In this document: positions 26,797 to 34,903 of the stretch, piece by piece
How the letters are laid out: each line of letters starts with the position of its first letter
How positions within the stretch are numbered: position 1 is the stretch's first letter
Assembly: GCA_003021005.1 (NCBI GenBank)
Contig: PXRI01000033.1
Coordinates: forward strand, 1 to 64,000
DNA: 64,000 nucleotides
DNA from: Halobacteriales archaeon QS_1_69_70
GTDB lineage: Archaea > Halobacteriota > Halobacteria > Halobacteriales > Haloarculaceae
Direction: 5' to 3'
Position numbers and translations under genes: made by a program
Notes under the pieces: model-generated
Told to the model about the DNA's origin: nothing
Database searches by the model: none
The model's input: only the letters and a program-made list of their open reading frames with translations

Positions 26797-29061
26797 ATGA
26801 ACCCGGCCCGTTCGACCGCGCACGAACTCCGACGGGAGGCCGTCGCGACCGACGAGCGCCGCCTGCTCGTCCTCGCCGGCGGCCGCCAGGCCGGCTACCG
26901 GGCCGCCCGAGACATCGATGCGGCCCTCGGTCTGTCGCCCGTCTGGCTGTCGGCCAACGAGCCCGTCGATGACGTCGTCCCGCTCGACCGCTCCGGGGAC
27001 CTACTCGGCACGACGCAGGACTGCGTCGTCGTCGACTGCCACGACGCCTGCCGACCGAACGCGATCGGTCGGGCCGCCGGCGCCGTCGACGGCGGCGGCC
27101 TCCTCGTCCTCGTCACGCCGCCGCTCGACGACTGGCCCGGGCGCAGGGACACCTTCGACGAGACCCTCGCGGCCCCGCCCTTCGACGTCGACGCGGTCGA
27201 CGGCGTCTTCCGCCGCCGCCTCGTGGAGACCCTCCGCGCCCACCGCGGCGTCGCCATCGTCGACGCCGACGCGGGCCACGTGCGCGACGACGGCCTGACC
27301 GACCCCGCTCCGGCCCGGCCCCCCGATCCGTTCGGTCCGCCGGCGGACCACGCCTTCCCGCGGGCCGTCTACGAGGCCTGCCTGACCGCCGACCAGCGCG
27401 ACGCCGTCCTGGCGTGTGAACGCCTCCGCGAGCCGGACACCGCCGTCGTGCTGGAAGCAGACCGCGGCCGCGGGAAGTCCAGCGCCGCCGGCCTGGCAGC
27501 CGCCGCCCTCGCCGCCGACGGCCGGGACGTCCTCGTCACCGCCCCGGGCTACCGGAACGCCGCCGAGGTGTTCGACCGCGCCGCCGAGACGCTCGCCGGC
27601 CGCGACGCCCTCGCGGCCGACCGCCGCGAGGACTCGGCGGCGCACCGACTCGACGCCACTGGCGGCGGCCGGGTCCGGTTCCGGCCGCCACCGGCGGCGG
27701 CCGACGCCGACGCGGACGTGCTCGTCGTCGACGAGGCCGCGGCGCTGCCCGTCCGGATACTCGAGTCGCTGCTCGAGGTCGCCCCGGCGGCCTGCTTTGC
27801 CACGACCGTCCACGGCTACGAGGGGTCGGGCCGCGGGTTCGACGTCCGGTTCCGCGACCGCCTCGAGGCTGCCCGCCAGGTGACCGACGTCGCCCTCCAG
27901 GCGCCCATCCGTCATGCGGCCGGCGACCCCGTCGAGGTCTGGCTGTTCCGCGCGCTCCTCCTGGACGCCCGGCCGGCCGCCGACCCGCTCGTCGCCGACG
28001 CCACCCCCGCGGCCGCCAGCTACGAGCGGCTCGACCCGGCCGCCCTGGCCGACGACGAGCCACGGCTCCGGGAGGCGTTCGGGCTGCTCGTCGACGCCCA
28101 CTACCGGACCGAGCCGAACGACCTCGCCCGCCTCTTCGACGCGCCGAACATCGCCATCCGGGCGCTGTCGGTCAACGGCCACCCCGTGAGCGTCGCGCTG
28201 TTGGCCCGCGAGGGCGGGCTCGCCGCCGAGACCCGCGAGGCGATGTACGCGGGCGACCGGGTCCGCGGGAACATGCTGCCCGACGTGCTCACGAGCCAGC
28301 TCCGGGACCCCGACGGGGCCGTCCCGGTCGGCGTCCGCGTCCTCCGCATCGCCACCCACCCCGCCGCCCGGTCGCGCGGGTTCGGCTCGACGCTTCTGGC
28401 CGCCGTCGAGGCCGAGGTCGCCCCGGACGGCGACCGGCCGGCCCGGGGCCTCCTCGCCCGCGACGCCGTCGACTACCTGGGGGTCGGCTACGGCGCGACC
28501 CCGGAGCTTTTCGACTTCTGGGCCGCCAACGGCTACCGGACGGTCCACCTCTCGACGACCCGAAACGACGAGAGCGGGGAGTACTCGGCGCTGATGGTCC
28601 GGCCGCTGACGTCGGCGGGCCGGAACCTCGCCGACCGCCACGGCGCGTGGTTCCGGCGCCGGATCGCCGGCGTGCTCGCGGACGCCCTCGACGACGCCGA
28701 CCCCGACGTCGTCCGCGCCGCGCTGGCGGCAGCGGAGGGGACAGTCCCGATCGAGTTCGCCGACGCGGAGTGGCGCCTGGTCGCCGGCGCCGCCTTCGGC
28801 CCGGGCCTGTACGACGTTGCCCCCCGGCCGTTCCGCCGGCTCGCCATCAAGGCGCTCCTCGACGGCGTCCTGCCCGACGCGGACGCCGAACGCCTCCTCG
28901 TCCGGAAGGTCCTCCAGGCCCGGCCCTGGGCCGAGACGGCCGACGACCTCGGCTACGTCTCGGAACGACAGTGCATGCGCGCCCTCGGCGAAGCCTACCG
29001 CCCGCTCGTGAACCGCTACGGCACCGAGACGGCCCGCGCGGAAGCCGACCGGTACCGGTAA
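26797..29061 (+). CDS. tmcA: tRNA(Met) cytidine acetyltransferase
   Basis: A 754-residue enzyme that makes N4-acetylcytidine in RNA using acetyl-CoA and ATP. Domains in order are an N-terminal domain, an RNA-helicase-like ATPase with Walker A EADRGRGKSSA (about residue 220) and Walker B VLVVDEAAALP (about 310), and a GNAT domain with RIATHPAARSRGFGSTLLAA (about 520). The C-terminal part includes RNDESGEYSALMVRPLT and RRLAIKALLDG. In archaea the TmcA/Nat10 family modifies tRNA and other RNAs. ATG 26797 begins MNPARSTAHELRREAV; the longer open frame upstream to 26638 overlaps the promoter of the divergent zinc-ribbon gene and is unlikely. Length is near the family norm. Confidence 0.94.
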   Translation: MNPARSTAHELRREAVATDERRLLVLAGGRQAGYRAARDIDAALGLSPVWLSANEPVDDVVPLDRSGDLLGTTQDCVVVDCHDACRPNAIGRAAGAVDGGGLLVLVTPPLDDWPGRRDTFDETLAAPPFDVDAVDGVFRRRLVETLRAHRGVAIVDADAGHVRDDGLTDPAPARPPDPFGPPADHAFPRAVYEACLTADQRDAVLACERLREPDTAVVLEADRGRGKSSAAGLAAAALAADGRDVLVTAPGYRNAAEVFDRAAETLAGRDALAADRREDSAAHRLDATGGGRVRFRPPPAAADADADVLVVDEAAALPVRILESLLEVAPAACFATTVHGYEGSGRGFDVRFRDRLEAARQVTDVALQAPIRHAAGDPVEVWLFRALLLDARPAADPLVADATPAAASYERLDPAALADDEPRLREAFGLLVDAHYRTEPNDLARLFDAPNIAIRALSVNGHPVSVALLAREGGLAAETREAMYAGDRVRGNMLPDVLTSQLRDPDGAVPVGVRVLRIATHPAARSRGFGSTLLAAVEAEVAPDGDRPARGLLARDAVDYLGVGYGATPELFDFWAANGYRTVHLSTTRNDESGEYSALMVRPLTSAGRNLADRHGAWFRRRIAGVLADALDDADPDVVRAALAAAEGTVPIEFADAEWRLVAGAAFGPGLYDVAPRPFRRLAIKALLDGVLPDADAERLLVRKVLQARPWAETADDLGYVSERQCMRALGEAYRPLVNRYGTETARAEADRYR

Positions 29062-29454
29062 GCGCCCGCCCGGCGGGATGCCATCCGGGCCGAGTCTCCG
29101 GGAGGAGGTCTCCGCGGCCTGGCCGTGCAATGTTCAGATTAGGATGCCGTTTGTCAGACGGCTCGACTCACCGGCTTAGGGCCTCAGTCGGCCCCTCGGG
29201 GAACTATATCGGGCGGGACTCCGCAAGGGGCCGGCTTCTCCGGGGAAGGCCGGCGACGGTGAGCCGAGCGCAGCGAGGCGAACGTCGCTGGACGAGCGAC
29301 GCGAGTCCAGCGGAACAAGCACTGCAGCGAACGAAGTGAGCGAAGCGCACAGCGAGCCGCCCGACCCGAGAAGCCCGGGGGCTTGCGTCAACCGGAGAAT
29401 TACTCCACGTGTAAACTGAACACTGCCCTCGGCCGGGCAGGGGACAGATTATAC
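29062..29454. other. Structured intergenic region with several hairpins
   Basis: No coding gene is supported here. The stretch 29200-29390 folds into several hairpins: cgctggac/gtccagcg around 29288-29316, gcgacg/cgtcgc around 29250-29285, and an outer pairing of cgggcgg near 29208 with ccgcccg near 29358. This organisation resembles a structured RNA or a trailer of tmcA, but I do not recognise a known RNA family. From 29395 the sequence becomes AT-richer and runs into the inverted repeat. Confidence 0.45.
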
Positions 29455-29621
29455 TCCGAGTTATTTCGGTTGGTCCACCGAAGCCCCCTCCCGCTCGCCG
29501 GTGCACGCTCGCTGCGCTCCTCGCTTCGCTGCGGTGCTTGCATCGCCTACACCGGCGAGCGGTCGGCCCCTCCGGAATTCCCGCCCCAGGTCGGTTGTGC
29601 CGGCCACCTTCGCTTATCTGA
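29455..29621 (+). repeat. 167-base inverted repeat, left copy
   Basis: This segment matches the reverse complement of 36342-36508 without gaps over 167 bases, at roughly nine positions in ten. It runs from tccgagtta to ccttcgcttatctga. Inside is a 12-pair hairpin, cgctcgccggtg with caccggcgagcg. The loop holds gctcgctgcgctcctcgc. The right end is 56 bases before the GTG start of the DUF456 gene. No transposase is present in the window. It may be a miniature element or a regulatory leader. Confidence 0.8.
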
Positions 29622-29676
29622 AAAATGCCCTTGGCCGAACCCGCACCGTTTTCACCGGGCGCTCGAACTCGCCGCC

Positions 29677-30150
29677 GTGTTCCACGCCGACCCGTTCCTG
29701 GTCGCCTTCGTCCTGCTCGTGGCGGGCGTCCTCGGGAGCGTCGTCCCCGTCCTGCCCGGCGGGCTCCTCTCGACAGCCGGCGTCGTCTACTACTGGTGGG
29801 CCGGCGGTGACGTCGCGCCACTGGCGGTCGGCCTGCTCGTGGTGCTCGGCCTGTCCGCCATCGCCGTCGATTGGCTCGGCGGCGCCGTCTCGGCCCGCGT
29901 CGGCGGGGCCTCGCTCCGGACGACGCTCGCGGCCGCGGTCGCGGGCGTCGCCCTCGCCGTCGTGCTCGGGCCGCTCGGCCTCGTGGCAGGCATCTTCGCC
30001 GTCGTCTTCGCCCTGGAGTACCGCCGCCACGGCGAGGCCGACCAGGGGGCCCGAACCGCCGCCTACGCCACCGCCGGCATCCTCGTCTCGACCGTCGTCC
30101 AGGTGCTTCTGACCGTAGCGATGCTCGGCGTCTTCCTCCTCGCCGCCTGA
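29677..30150 (+). CDS. DUF456 family membrane protein
   Basis: A 157-residue membrane protein of the DUF456 family. About five hydrophobic segments alternate with glycine-rich turns, including GVLGSVVPVLPGGLLSTAGV (the family signature near residue 18) and GLSAIAVDWLGGAVSARVGG. The GTG at 29677 (VFHADPFLVAFVLLVAG) was chosen because it directly precedes the first helix; the long upstream frame crosses the inverted repeat. The function of DUF456 is unknown. The gene lies inside the inverted-repeat-bounded block. Confidence 0.82.
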   Translation: MFHADPFLVAFVLLVAGVLGSVVPVLPGGLLSTAGVVYYWWAGGDVAPLAVGLLVVLGLSAIAVDWLGGAVSARVGGASLRTTLAAAVAGVALAVVLGPLGLVAGIFAVVFALEYRRHGEADQGARTAAYATAGILVSTVVQVLLTVAMLGVFLLAA

Positions 30151-30209
30151 CCGGCTCCCCGTCCCGACCGACCGCAACCCCTGTTACCCGCCCGCTCGTA
30201 CCGACAGCC

Positions 30210-30371
30210 ATGGAGTGCACCGAGCCGGACTGCGCCGAGCCGGCGGCCGTGCGGCTCTACATCCCGTGGGCCGACGACCGGGTCGTCTGTCCGGGCCACG
30301 CCCGGGTGTACGCCCGGAAGGACGGCGTCGTCGCCGACCCCCTCGAGGCGGCCGAAGATGAACTCCCCTAG
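30210..30371 (+). CDS. Small conserved haloarchaeal protein with Cys/His pattern
   Basis: A 53-residue protein: MECTEPDCAEPAAVRLYIPW, then CPGHARVYARKDG. Cys at 3, 8 and 27 and His at 30 could bind one zinc ion. The start ATG 30210 lies 60 bases after the DUF456 stop. I do not know a function. It converges with the leftward HTH-GNAT gene; the 120-base gap carries an inverted repeat. Confidence 0.65.
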   Translation: MECTEPDCAEPAAVRLYIPWADDRVVCPGHARVYARKDGVVADPLEAAEDELP

Positions 30372-30506
30372 CCGAGCGGCTCATACTGCCGGCTGTAATT
30401 CTTTCAAAATTCCTCGGCGATATCCGTTTGGAAACTGTCCTGAGCCCCATCTTCCGGACGGGACCGCTCTACGTAGTTACAGCCGGTAGTATCAGCCGAG
30501 CCGCTT
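30369..30506. repeat. Short element with terminal inverted repeats between convergent genes
   Basis: The sequence atactgccggctgtaa at 30383-30398 recurs inverted, with one mismatch, at 30477-30492 (ttacagccggtagtat). The pairing extends outward through agcggct/agccgct. The enclosed 78 bases are AT-richer. The right arm overlaps the last codons of the HTH-GNAT gene. The element could be a MITE-like insertion or a long-range stem acting as a bidirectional terminator. Confidence 0.55.
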
Positions 30507-31214
30507 AGCCATCATCACCTCGTCGACGTACTCGTCACCGATCTTGTAGTGGTCCGCCCGGACGGCCTCCGTGTCCCACCCGCGCTCGGCGAGGAACGCG
30601 GTGGCCTCCTCGTTGGTCGCGGGCACGCTGTTGTACAGCTTCTCGAAGCCGTTGTCCAGCGCCCAGTCGACGGCGCGCTCCAGGAGCTTCGTCCCGATGC
30701 CGTGGCCCCGGTACTCGTCGATGACGCCGACGGTGAGTTCGGCGGTGTGGCGGAGCTTCCGCAGTTCGGGCGCGTTGAGGTGGACCCACCCGACGACGTC
30801 GCCGTGGACCGTCGCGACGAAGAACACCCGCGAGCGCACCTCGTTGTGGCGCAACAGCACGTTCTCGCTCTCGACGACGTCCGCGACGGTCTCGCCCTCG
30901 ATGTAGGTCCGGTCCGACAGCGCCTCCCGGATGGCGCCGACCAGCCCCGTGAGGTCCTCCTCGCGGGCCTGCCGGATGGTCACCTCCAGGCCCTCGTCGA
31001 CGTATGTCTCCTCGGTGTCGTCCTCGAAGGCGACCCGGAGGTCGTCGTCCGTCCGGGCGAGGATGCCGTCCCGGCGGAGGACGGCGACGTGGTGGCCGAA
31101 CGCCTCCGGGCTCATGTTCAGCGCCCGCCGGGCGTCCTCGTAGTCGACCGTGCCGTACCGCTCGACGTACTGGTAGATGTCCTTGCGGTCACCCCACCGC
31201 TCCGCGGGGTTCAC
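30492..31214 (-). CDS. Winged-helix/GNAT acetyltransferase fusion
   Basis: A 240-residue two-domain protein. Residues 1-60 look like a winged helix (DIYQYVERYGTVDYEDARRA, then SPEAFGHHVAVLRRDGILAR). Residues 75-240 form a GNAT domain with ELTVGVIDEYRGHGIGTKLL as the acetyl-CoA loop and LYNSVPATNEEATAFLAERG near the end. A fused DNA-binding domain suggests a regulator that also acetylates, or a tethered acetyltransferase; the target is unknown. It follows the fix operon on the same strand after 20 bases and might be part of it. Confidence 0.85.
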   Translation of the reverse strand: MNPAERWGDRKDIYQYVERYGTVDYEDARRALNMSPEAFGHHVAVLRRDGILARTDDDLRVAFEDDTEETYVDEGLEVTIRQAREEDLTGLVGAIREALSDRTYIEGETVADVVESENVLLRHNEVRSRVFFVATVHGDVVGWVHLNAPELRKLRHTAELTVGVIDEYRGHGIGTKLLERAVDWALDNGFEKLYNSVPATNEEATAFLAERGWDTEAVRADHYKIGDEYVDEVMMAKRLG

Positions 31215-31233
31215 GAAATCACGCCCGGCGGTA

Positions 31234-31620
31234 TCAGCGACGGGCCCAGGCCTGGCTCCGGTCGCGCTCGGGGACGTGGGTCAGAAGCACGGCGGTCTCC
31301 CGGATACTGTGGGTATCGACGACGAGTTCGGCGGCCTCCCGGACGCTGTAGGCGCCCTCCAACTCCGTGCCGTAACAGGCGGCGTACAGCTCGAGCCAGT
31401 CGTTCATGGCCCGCTCGAGCAGCGCGAACTCGGTATCGTCGAACCGTACCTTCTCCCCGGTCCGGGCATCGATGTACAGCGCGACGACGTCGCCGACCCC
31501 CTCGGTCAGGTACGTGAGGGCCGCCGCCTCGTCCGGCGGGTCGGCGGGCGCCTCGAAGGCCGCCCGGTCCCGCCGCGCGCGGTCGGAAAGCTCGGCGACC
31601 TGCTCGGAGACGTCGGGCAC
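31234..31620 (-). CDS. Conserved hypothetical protein at the end of the fix operon
   Basis: A 128-residue soluble protein I do not recognise. It is helical and acidic, with segments VSEQVAELSDRARRDRAAFE, FALLERAMNDWLELYAACYG and YSVREAAELVVDTHSIRETA. Its start lies 3 bases beyond the FixCX stop, so it belongs to the same message and may be an accessory factor of the electron-transfer complex (inference). No membrane segment or signal peptide is seen. Confidence 0.75.
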   Translation of the reverse strand: MPDVSEQVAELSDRARRDRAAFEAPADPPDEAAALTYLTEGVGDVVALYIDARTGEKVRFDDTEFALLERAMNDWLELYAACYGTELEGAYSVREAAELVVDTHSIRETAVLLTHVPERDRSQAWARR

Positions 31621-31623
31621 GGC

Positions 31624-33285
31624 TTACCCCTCTTCGAACTCGACGCCCTTGCCGCCGGCGGGGTGGTCCCACTCGGTGTCGGCGACGATGGCGCAGGTCC
31701 CGCACTCGACGCACGGCTGGGTGTCGAGGCTGACGACGCGCTCCGTGCCGCCGTTCGTCCGGATCGTCTCCTCCCGGTAGCAGCCGCCGCCGAACTCCCG
31801 GGCGCTCACCGGGCAGGCCGTCACGGCCGTGCCGCTTGCCGCCCAGCTGTTGTCCTGCAGCTCGATGTGCGGCTCGCCGACGTCGTAGGTGAGGTCGCCG
31901 ATGCGGTCGTCGAGCGCCGGCGGCTCGACGTCGTTCGTCGCCTCGACCGGCTCGCCGAGTTCCTCGGCGACGACGCGGGGGATCGTGACGTAGGAGGTCC
32001 TGGTGTCCGGGATCATCCCGAGCAGGAACGGCGAGTTGAACCCCCGCTCCAGCAGGCCGTCGAACGCCCTGACGCCGGCGCGGCCGACCGCGGAGTCGAG
32101 CACGCCCTCGGCGGCCCGTGTCACCAGATCGTGCTCGGAGACCGCCCGCGTCAGCCGGTACCGGGTCGGCCGGAGTGTCGCCATCACGCCTTCGTCTTCG
32201 AGCTTCCGCTCGTAGAGCGCGCCGGCGGAGGCGGGGTTCCCGCGCGACTGCGCCTCGGCGAACGCCTCCGCGGCCAGGCCGCCGGCGCTCACCGCGTGGT
32301 TCATGCCCTTGATGATGGGGCCCTGGGCCTGCATCTGGCCGGCGGCGTCACCGACCAGGAGCAACCGCCCCTGGTGGGGCGAGGGGTGGGCGGCCTTCTT
32401 CGAGTCCGGCACGAGCTTCGCGGCGTACTCCCGCTCGTGGTACTCGCCCTGGAACCACTGGTCGAGCAGCGGGTGGGTCAACAGCGAGTCGAGCAGTTCG
32501 TGCGGTTCGGCCCGCTCGTCGGCCAGCGAGTCGAGGTGGAACACCGTCCCGATGGACAGGGAGGCCTCGTTCGTGTAGAGGAACCCGCCGCCCCGGACGC
32601 CGTCGAAGAGGTCCCCGGAGAACAGGTGGGCGACACCGTCGTCCGGCGGAACGTCGAACCGGTCGTCGACGAGGTCGGGGTCCATATCGACGACGGCCTT
32701 GACGCCCTGGAACCACTCGTCGGGCTCGGCCCAGTCCATTAGGCCGGCGTCGCGGGCCAGCTCGGAGTTGACGCCGTCGGCCGCGATGACGACGTCGGCC
32801 GTGATCGGGTCGAGTTCCTCGCAGGTGACGCCGACGATCTCGCCCTCGTCTCGGAGCAGGCCGTCGACGCGGACCCCCGACAGGAGGCCGCCGCCGGTCT
32901 CGCGGGTCCGCTCGTGGACCCGCTCGGCGAGCCATGAGTCCATCCGGCGCCGCAGTACCGCGTCGCACCACTCCGTGTCGTGGTGGTGGACGTCCCCGAG
33001 GTCGAACGTCTTCACCCGGTCGCCGGCGACGTTGTGGATGTAGTACTCCGAGACCGGGCGCTCGGTGGCCCCCTGGCGGAAGCCGGAGAACAACCCGTCG
33101 ATGGTGTAGGGCGCCGACTCCTCGGCGTAGATGAGGCCGCCGGAGACGTTCTTCGAGCCGGCCTCGACGCCGCGTTCCAGCACGAGCGTCTCGACCCCCC
33201 GGTCGGCCAGCGTCGCCGCGGCCGCGGCGCCGCCGGGGCCGGCGCCGACGACGACCGCCTCGTAGTGCTCGTAGTCGTCAGTCAT
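31624..33285 (-). CDS. fixC: FixC-FixX fusion: flavoprotein-quinone oxidoreductase with ferredoxin domain
   Basis: A 553-residue protein joining two parts normally separate in bacteria. FixC occupies about residues 1-445: the FAD-binding VVVGAGPGGAAAAATLADRG, ERGVEAGSKNVSGG and LLVGDAAGQMQAQGPIIKGM. The FixX ferredoxin-like part follows, with CPVSAREF, GGGCYREE and CVECGTCAI as iron-sulfur ligands. With FixAB it should pass electrons from reduced electron-transfer flavoprotein to quinone at the membrane, possibly with bifurcation to ferredoxin as in FixABCX systems. It overlaps fixB by 8 bases. Haloarchaeal FixCX fusions are known; the coupling mechanism here is inference. Confidence 0.92.
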   Translation of the reverse strand: MTDDYEHYEAVVVGAGPGGAAAAATLADRGVETLVLERGVEAGSKNVSGGLIYAEESAPYTIDGLFSGFRQGATERPVSEYYIHNVAGDRVKTFDLGDVHHHDTEWCDAVLRRRMDSWLAERVHERTRETGGGLLSGVRVDGLLRDEGEIVGVTCEELDPITADVVIAADGVNSELARDAGLMDWAEPDEWFQGVKAVVDMDPDLVDDRFDVPPDDGVAHLFSGDLFDGVRGGGFLYTNEASLSIGTVFHLDSLADERAEPHELLDSLLTHPLLDQWFQGEYHEREYAAKLVPDSKKAAHPSPHQGRLLLVGDAAGQMQAQGPIIKGMNHAVSAGGLAAEAFAEAQSRGNPASAGALYERKLEDEGVMATLRPTRYRLTRAVSEHDLVTRAAEGVLDSAVGRAGVRAFDGLLERGFNSPFLLGMIPDTRTSYVTIPRVVAEELGEPVEATNDVEPPALDDRIGDLTYDVGEPHIELQDNSWAASGTAVTACPVSAREFGGGCYREETIRTNGGTERVVSLDTQPCVECGTCAIVADTEWDHPAGGKGVEFEEG

Positions 33286-34903
33286 CGCTCACCTCCGCGG
33301 CGAGCGCGCGATCGAACTCACCGGCTTCCAGCGCCTCGGTGAGCCGCGGCAGCACCTCGAAGAGGTCCCCGTGGACGTAGTAGTCCGAGAAGTCCTTGAT
33401 GTCCGCGTCGGGGTCGGTGTTGATCGCGACGATGGTGTCGGACTCGTCCATCCCGACCTTGTGCTGGACGGCCCCGGAGATGCCGACGGCGACGTACAGC
33501 TCCGGCTCGACGACCTGGCCGGACTCGCCGATCTGGCGCTCCTCGGCGACGTAGTCGGCGACGTGGCCGTCGAACTGGTAAGAGGCGGTGATGACCCCCC
33601 GGGACAGCCCCAGGTCGGCCGACTCGAAGGCGTCGACGAACTCGAGGCCCAGCTCGATGCCCCGCGTCGGGTCCCGACCGATGCCGCGGCCGAGCGCCAC
33701 GACGACCTCGTTGCCGGTCAGGTCGACGCCGCCCTCCAGTGCGTCGAAGTCGGTGACCTCGATCCGGAACCACTCCGCCGGCAGCTCGAGGTCGTGCTCT
33801 ACCACCTCGCCGTCGGGCTCCGACTCGGCGTCCGGCATCTCGAAGCTCCCCGGGATGACGGAGGCGCCCTGCGGGTGGAAGTCCCGGTGGGGCTTGTCGA
33901 TACAGAGGATCGTCGAGTACTCGAACCCGGAGAAGTCGGGCCGCTTCATGTGGAGGACCTTCTCGAAGGTCGTCGTCTCGCCGGGCGCCCCGGTCTTGGC
34001 GGGGTTCGAGATGTCGGCTTCCTCGATGTAGAGTCCCGAGCAGTCCGAGGCCAGCCCGGAGTCGAGTTCGCCCTGTACCAGCGCCGAGAGGTCGCGGCCG
34101 TTGTTCGTCGCCGGGAAGATCGTGTACCGCGGCTCGTGGTAGTCCCGCCAGTCGACCGCCCAGTCGCGACACATGTGACAGAAGATCTCGGTGTAGGGCC
34201 GGTGGCGGAACCGCTGGAGCCGTTCGTCCTCGTGGTAGACCACGCGGTCGGCGCCGTACGCCAGACACTCGTCGGTCAGATCACCGACGCCGTCGCCGAT
34301 CAGGACCGCGACGACGGCCTCGTCGGCGTCGTGGTCGTCGTTGTACCCGTCCATCATCTCCCGGGCCTTGCCGAGCATCTCCCGGGAGACGTCGATGAGT
34401 TCGCCGCGCTGGGTCTCACAGAACACCCACATGTCCCGGTAGTCGCCGTCGACCGTCCCCTCGACGTACCGCTTGTCGTTCGTCGGGTGGTCCAGGTCCG
34501 GGTGCTTCTCGGCCGGCGGGACGTACTCGACCTCGCTCTCTGCGCCCGTCGATTCGAGGCTCTCGATCCGGTTTTCGATCTGGGACTTCGCCCCCTTCCG
34601 GTCCTTGCCCGCCGTCTCGCGCTCGAGGACGTCCCGGAGGACCTCGACGTCCTCGACCTCTCTGACCATGTTCGCCACGTCGGCGACGCTGAGGTCCGTC
34701 AGGTCGACCGTCTCCGGATCGACGGTCTCCTCGTCGCTGCCGACCGTCTCCAGCCGGTCTTCGATCAGCGTGAGGACGCCCTCCCGTCCCTCGCCGCCCT
34801 TCTCGAGGGCGAGCATCTCCTCGAGTTCCTGCTCGTCGTCGACGTCTGCGATCTCCGGGCCGAGTTCGGTGATGTCGTGCTCGGTCGGGTCGATCTCCGG
34901 CAT
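33278..34903 (-). CDS. fixB: Electron transfer flavoprotein alpha subunit (FixB) with long N-terminal extension
   Basis: A 541-residue ETF alpha subunit. The core begins near residue 155 (DMWVFCETQRGELIDVSREM) and ends with the FAD-binding part: VVVALGRGIGRD, YVAVGISGAVQHKVGM and IVAINTDPDADI. ETF alpha is usually about 320 residues; the extra ~150 N-terminal residues are highly acidic and contain two similar helical units (VDDEQELEEMLALEKGGEGR and VEDVEVLRDVLERETAGKDR). These may be a protein-protein docking region. It partners FixA, encoded immediately upstream with no gap. ATG 34903 gives the extended form, and both repeat units lie in frame without breaks. Confidence 0.93.
   Translation of the reverse strand: MPEIDPTEHDITELGPEIADVDDEQELEEMLALEKGGEGREGVLTLIEDRLETVGSDEETVDPETVDLTDLSVADVANMVREVEDVEVLRDVLERETAGKDRKGAKSQIENRIESLESTGAESEVEYVPPAEKHPDLDHPTNDKRYVEGTVDGDYRDMWVFCETQRGELIDVSREMLGKAREMMDGYNDDHDADEAVVAVLIGDGVGDLTDECLAYGADRVVYHEDERLQRFRHRPYTEIFCHMCRDWAVDWRDYHEPRYTIFPATNNGRDLSALVQGELDSGLASDCSGLYIEEADISNPAKTGAPGETTTFEKVLHMKRPDFSGFEYSTILCIDKPHRDFHPQGASVIPGSFEMPDAESEPDGEVVEHDLELPAEWFRIEVTDFDALEGGVDLTGNEVVVALGRGIGRDPTRGIELGLEFVDAFESADLGLSRGVITASYQFDGHVADYVAEERQIGESGQVVEPELYVAVGISGAVQHKVGMDESDTIVAINTDPDADIKDFSDYYVHGDLFEVLPRLTEALEAGEFDRALAAEVSDD

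Noticed and set aside
29195-29392. RNase P RNA or signal-recognition-particle RNA
   Set aside because: Several hairpins are present but I could not find the conserved core elements of either RNA.
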